NCBI GenBank assembly: GCA_021780395.1
Contig: JAJXYU010000187.1
Coordinates: 1 to 43,783 of the forward strand
Origin: Pseudomonadota bacterium
GTDB taxonomy: Bacteria; Pseudomonadota; Gammaproteobacteria; Steroidobacterales; Steroidobacteraceae
Length of the DNA: 43,783 nt
Direction of reading: 5' to 3'
The notes beneath the pieces are model-generated. The model did no database searches. It was not told the DNA's origin and saw only the letters and a list, made by a program, of their open reading frames with translations. Both the position numbers and the translations under genes were made by a program. Shown here piece after piece: positions 41,266 to 43,783 of this stretch. Positions within the stretch are counted from its first letter, which is position 1; each line of letters starts with the position of its first letter.

Positions 41266-42891
41266 ATGAAACAATCCGATACGTTCGACGTGGTGGTGAT
41301 CGGCGGGGGCCACAACGGTCTGGTCTGTGCGGCTTACCTCGGCGCAGCCGGCCTGCGCGTCGCGGTGCTCGAACGCCGCGACGTGGTCGGCGGCGCGGCG
41401 GTCACCGAGGAATTCGTGCCGGGATTTCGCAACTCGGTCGCCTCGTACACCGTATCCCTGCTGAATCCGCAGGTGATCCGCGACCTCGAGCTCGCCGATC
41501 ACGGTCTGCGGATCGTCGAACGGCGGATCTCGAACTTCCTTCCGCTCGGCGACGCCGGCTACCTCAAGGTCGGTGGCGGACGGACCGCCGAGGAGGTCGC
41601 GAAATTCTCGCCACGCGATGCGGCGCGCCTGGACGCGTACGCCGAGCGGCTCGACGCGATCGCCGACGTGCTGCGTGACCTCGTGCTGGAGACGCCACCG
41701 AACGTCACCGATCGGGGCTGGTTCGCCGCGCTACCGCAGATGCTGAGCGGTGCCCGCGTCGGCGGGCGCATCTCGCGGCTGTCGATGCCGCTGCGACGGG
41801 AATTGCTCGAGCTGTTCGTGAAGTCCGCGGGCGACTACCTCGACGGGTGGTTCGAGAGCGCACCGATCAAGGCGGCCTACGGGTTCGACGGGATCGTCGG
41901 CAATTACGCGAGCCCCTATGCCGCCGGCTCCGCGTACGTGCTGCTGCATCACGTGTTCGGCGAGGTCAACGGCAAGAAGGGCGTCTGGGGTCACGCGATC
42001 GGCGGCATGGGCTCGATCACCCAGGCGATGGCACGGGCGGCCGAGCGGCGTGGCGTCGTGATCCGGCTCGGCCAGGCAGTGCGCGAAGTGCGCGTCACCG
42101 GCGGCCGGGCGGTCGGCGTCGTCACCGCGAACGGGGAGGAGGTGCGCGCCCGATGCGTGGTGTCGAACCTGAATCCGAAGTTGCTGTTCGGGTCGATGAT
42201 CGATCCGAACGTGCTCGACCCGGACTTCCGCGCGCGCATCGAGCGATGGCGCTGCGGCTCCGGAACGTTCCGCATGAACGTTGCGCTCGCCGAGTTGCCG
42301 GATTTCTCGGCCCTCCCCGGACGCGACTGCGCGGAGCACCATACCGCGGGCATCATCATGGCGCCGTCGCTCGCTTACATGGACCAAGCCTATCTGGACG
42401 CGAAGGCGAGTGGCTGGTCGAAGCGGCCGATCGTCGAGATGCTGATCCCGTCGACGCTCGACGACAGCCTCGCGCCCCCGGGCCGACACGTCGCGAGCCT
42501 GTTCTGCCAGCACGTCGCGCCGGCATTGCCCGACGGGAGTTCGTGGGACGACCGGCGCGAACAGGTCGCCGACGTGATGATCGATCTCGTGGACTCCTAC
42601 GCGCCGAACTTCAAGCAATCGATCCTGGGCCGACAGATCCTGAGTCCCCTCGATCTGGAACGGACCTTCGGCCTGGTCGGCGGCGACATCTTCCACGGAG
42701 CGCTGAGCCTCGACCAGCTGTTCTCCGCGCGGCCGATGCTCGGCCACGCCGATTACCGGGGACCGGTCCCGGGTCTCTACCTCTGCGGATCCGGAACGCA
42801 TCCCGGCGGCGGCGTCACCGGCGCACCCGGACACAACGCCGCGCGGGAGATCCTCGCCGACTTCCGCCGGGGAAGACTCAAGCGCCGATAG
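41266..42891 (+). CDS. PYROXD2-like FAD-dependent oxidoreductase
   Basis: A 541-residue flavoprotein of the phytoene-desaturase-like amine-oxidase superfamily. The FAD-binding N-terminus is VVVIGGGHNGLVCAAYLGAAGLRVAVLERRDVVGGAAVTEEFVPGFRNSVASYTVSLL, close to human PYROXD2 from memory. The middle has GVWGHAIGGMGSITQAMARAAERRGVVIR. The C-terminus has GLYLCGSGTHPGGGVTGAPGHNAAREIL, which closes the FAD site. ATG 41266 follows the repressor stop by 14 bases with AGGAA upstream. Length (about 540) fits the family. Substrates of these proteins are unknown; operon membership suggests it handles a product or intermediate of the dehydrogenase-like enzyme. Confidence 0.88.
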   Translation: MKQSDTFDVVVIGGGHNGLVCAAYLGAAGLRVAVLERRDVVGGAAVTEEFVPGFRNSVASYTVSLLNPQVIRDLELADHGLRIVERRISNFLPLGDAGYLKVGGGRTAEEVAKFSPRDAARLDAYAERLDAIADVLRDLVLETPPNVTDRGWFAALPQMLSGARVGGRISRLSMPLRRELLELFVKSAGDYLDGWFESAPIKAAYGFDGIVGNYASPYAAGSAYVLLHHVFGEVNGKKGVWGHAIGGMGSITQAMARAAERRGVVIRLGQAVREVRVTGGRAVGVVTANGEEVRARCVVSNLNPKLLFGSMIDPNVLDPDFRARIERWRCGSGTFRMNVALAELPDFSALPGRDCAEHHTAGIIMAPSLAYMDQAYLDAKASGWSKRPIVEMLIPSTLDDSLAPPGRHVASLFCQHVAPALPDGSSWDDRREQVADVMIDLVDSYAPNFKQSILGRQILSPLDLERTFGLVGGDIFHGALSLDQLFSARPMLGHADYRGPVPGLYLCGSGTHPGGGVTGAPGHNAAREILADFRRGRLKRR

Positions 42892-42909
42892 CGCGATCGG
42901 GACCCGGGG

Positions 42910-43485
42910 TCAGCCGAGCGGCGAGACGCCGAAGAGCCGCAGGTGCGCCCAGCCGACGAACAGCCCGTAGAGACCGAGGCCGGCGACGACCGCAATCGCA
43001 TCGTTCCAGCGACCGGGTGGCGCCGTGTACGCCCTGGGAGCGACCGCTCGGTGCTTCAACGAGATCCGGTCGGCGACCGCCCACGCGAGAAAGCCGCCGA
43101 ACAGCAGCGCATCGGCGAGGCGACCGTTCATCAACAGGTGGGCGAACGCCCAGAATTTCACCGCCGCGAGCATCGGATGGCGCGTGCGCGCCTGGATGCG
43201 GCCGGGCAGATAGGCAGCGAGCAGCAGCGGGAACACCGGCAACATCAGCAGGAAGGTCACGTGGCGCATCCACGACGGCGGCGTGTACAACACGACCGGC
43301 GCAACGCGAGCGAGCGCGAAGCCGTGCACGATCAACGCAAGCCCGATCAGCGACGCGAGGCCGTAGAGGCCCTTCCAGCCCCATTCGCCGAGCCGCGCAC
43401 TCATTCGCGCGCGAAACGACGGTGCGACGATCGAGATCGAGTGTGTCCCGAGGAACACGGCGAGTCCGAGGATCAGGGTAGCCAT
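42910..43485 (-). CDS. NnrU family membrane protein
   Basis: A 191-residue protein with about six hydrophobic segments. MATLILGLAVFLGTHSISIVAPSFRARM, then YGLASLIGLALIVHGFALAR, and HPMLAAVKFWAFAHLLMNGRLADALLFGGFLAWAVADRISLKHR are typical NnrU segments, with the conserved H-x-x-x-x-x-K-x-W-A-x-x-H-L-x-x-N-G pattern. NnrU was first noted near nitrite/nitric oxide reductase genes, but the family (related to isoprenylcysteine methyltransferase-like and MetI-like membrane proteins) is widespread outside denitrification, as here. The molecular function is not settled. It follows the repeat-protein gene by 11 bases and converges on the operon. Confidence 0.9.
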   Translation of the reverse strand: MATLILGLAVFLGTHSISIVAPSFRARMSARLGEWGWKGLYGLASLIGLALIVHGFALARVAPVVLYTPPSWMRHVTFLLMLPVFPLLLAAYLPGRIQARTRHPMLAAVKFWAFAHLLMNGRLADALLFGGFLAWAVADRISLKHRAVAPRAYTAPPGRWNDAIAVVAGLGLYGLFVGWAHLRLFGVSPLG

Positions 43486-43496
43486 CGCGCGACCCG

Positions 43497-43783
43497 TCAG
43501 CGCTTCGTTCGTCGGCCGGCCGGCCGACGCCGGCCCGCCCCCGTTCGCCGGCTCGCAGCGAGCCGGGGCTTCGCCGGCGTCCGGGCCTTCGCCGACGTCC
43601 GGGCTTTCGCGGACGTCCGGGCTTTCGCGGACGTCCGGGCTTTCGCGGACGTCCGGGCCTTCGCCGACGTCCGGGCTTTCGCGGACGTCCGGGTCTTCGC
43701 GGACGTCCGGGTCTTCGCGGACGCCGGGGGCGTCGCGGCGCCGGCGCCCCGACGCACCGGACCCTTCGCGAGCGATCGGCGCT
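43497..43783 (-). CDS. C-terminal part of a lysine/arginine-rich hexapeptide-repeat protein (start outside window)
   Basis: The leftward frame is open to the window edge, so the true start lies beyond 43783; a GTG at 43757 is only an internal candidate. The visible 95 or so residues are built of tandem hexapeptides TSAKAR (with TPAKPR and TSAKTR variants), then a basic tail ending GRRTKR. Such Ala/Lys/Arg/Ser/Pro-rich tails occur in histone H1-like and AlgP-like DNA-binding proteins and as RNA-binding tails of helicases and nucleases. Which protein body precedes it cannot be seen. It is 11 bases from the downstream nnrU-type gene. Confidence 0.6.
   Translation of the reverse strand, partial: RRSLAKGPVRRGAGAATPPASAKTRTSAKTRTSAKARTSAKARTSAKARTSAKARTSAKARTSAKARTPAKPRLAASRRTGAGRRRPAGRRTKR
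43566..43730. repeat. About nine tandem copies of an 18-base unit
   Basis: The unit is CGTCCGGGCTTTCGCGGA with small variants. Copies begin at 43578 and every 18 bases to 43722. The period is a multiple of three and encodes the hexapeptide repeat of the leftward gene, so copy number can change without breaking the frame. Confidence 0.9.

Overview
The window is a stretch of ordinary chromosome from a high-G+C Gram-negative bacterium (roughly two thirds G+C by eye). It most likely comes from a gammaproteobacterium in the broad sense, betaproteobacteria included. The supporting markers are an E. coli-type gshA, a CysB with close E. coli-like motifs, RluF, a biosynthetic IlvA with two C-terminal regulatory lobes, a DsbD-family reductase, an Omp85-type outer-membrane protein and a P-II protein with the canonical uridylylation loop. 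The genus cannot be named. I see no tRNA, rRNA, CRISPR array, insertion sequence, integrase or prophage gene. Coding density is high, with short gaps and several overlapping gene pairs.

Layout. 1-5 kb: a VanZ-family membrane protein cut by the window edge, a DUF2062 membrane protein, a zinc-free alcohol dehydrogenase/quinone oxidoreductase-type enzyme, a DmpA-type (S58) aminopeptidase facing left, and an orphan XdhC-family protein. 5-10.5 kb: ilvA with a translationally coupled MFS exporter, divergent from a DsbD/ScsB-type reductase followed by an unknown small gene. 10.4-14 kb: rluF, a degenerate alpha/beta-hydrolase, cysB and a short-chain dehydrogenase, all leftward. This block contains an unexplained rightward RNA-like element (about 11974-12112) and a strong leftward terminator just before the dehydrogenase. 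14-21 kb: glyoxalase I, ilvB and ilvN arranged divergently instead of as ilvBN, an unknown exported/membrane protein, an Omp85/POTRA protein, P-II and a ferredoxin-NAD(P) reductase. 21-29 kb: single-chain pyruvate carboxylase, isoaspartyl peptidase, a membrane GGDEF cyclase and gshA. 28.6-37 kb: thiolase, dienelactone hydrolase, succinate-semialdehyde dehydrogenase, a two-domain VOC protein, a long acetyl-CoA hydrolase/transferase, and the Lrp-type regulator/alanine dehydrogenase pair. 37-43.8 kb: a YcaD-like MFS transporter, a three-gene amine-oxidation-like operon, NnrU and the end of a lysine/arginine-rich hexapeptide-repeat protein.

The strongest candidate for an undescribed system is the three-gene unit at 38536-42891. 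It contains a trimethylamine-dehydrogenase-like flavo-iron-sulfur enzyme, a BetI-like TetR repressor whose GTG start lies inside the preceding gene, and a PYROXD2-like FAD oxidoreductase. A dyad resembling known BetI operators sits exactly in the 17-base spacer between the plausible -35 and -10 elements in front of it. The dehydrogenase keeps the 4Fe-4S motif and C-terminal dinucleotide fold of trimethylamine dehydrogenase. It has lost the cysteine that anchors FMN and several trimethylamine-pocket residues, so the substrate is probably another N-methylated or quaternary amine.

Other items worth attention are a candidate small RNA with three hairpins, an orphan attenuator-like terminator, a perfect DnaA box beside a 72% A+T island, two tiny tandem ORFs leading into the acetyl-CoA hydrolase gene, and several genes whose -10 hexamer lies so close to the ATG that their mRNAs may be leaderless. 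All assignments are from reading the sequence and from memory of the families; no search was run.
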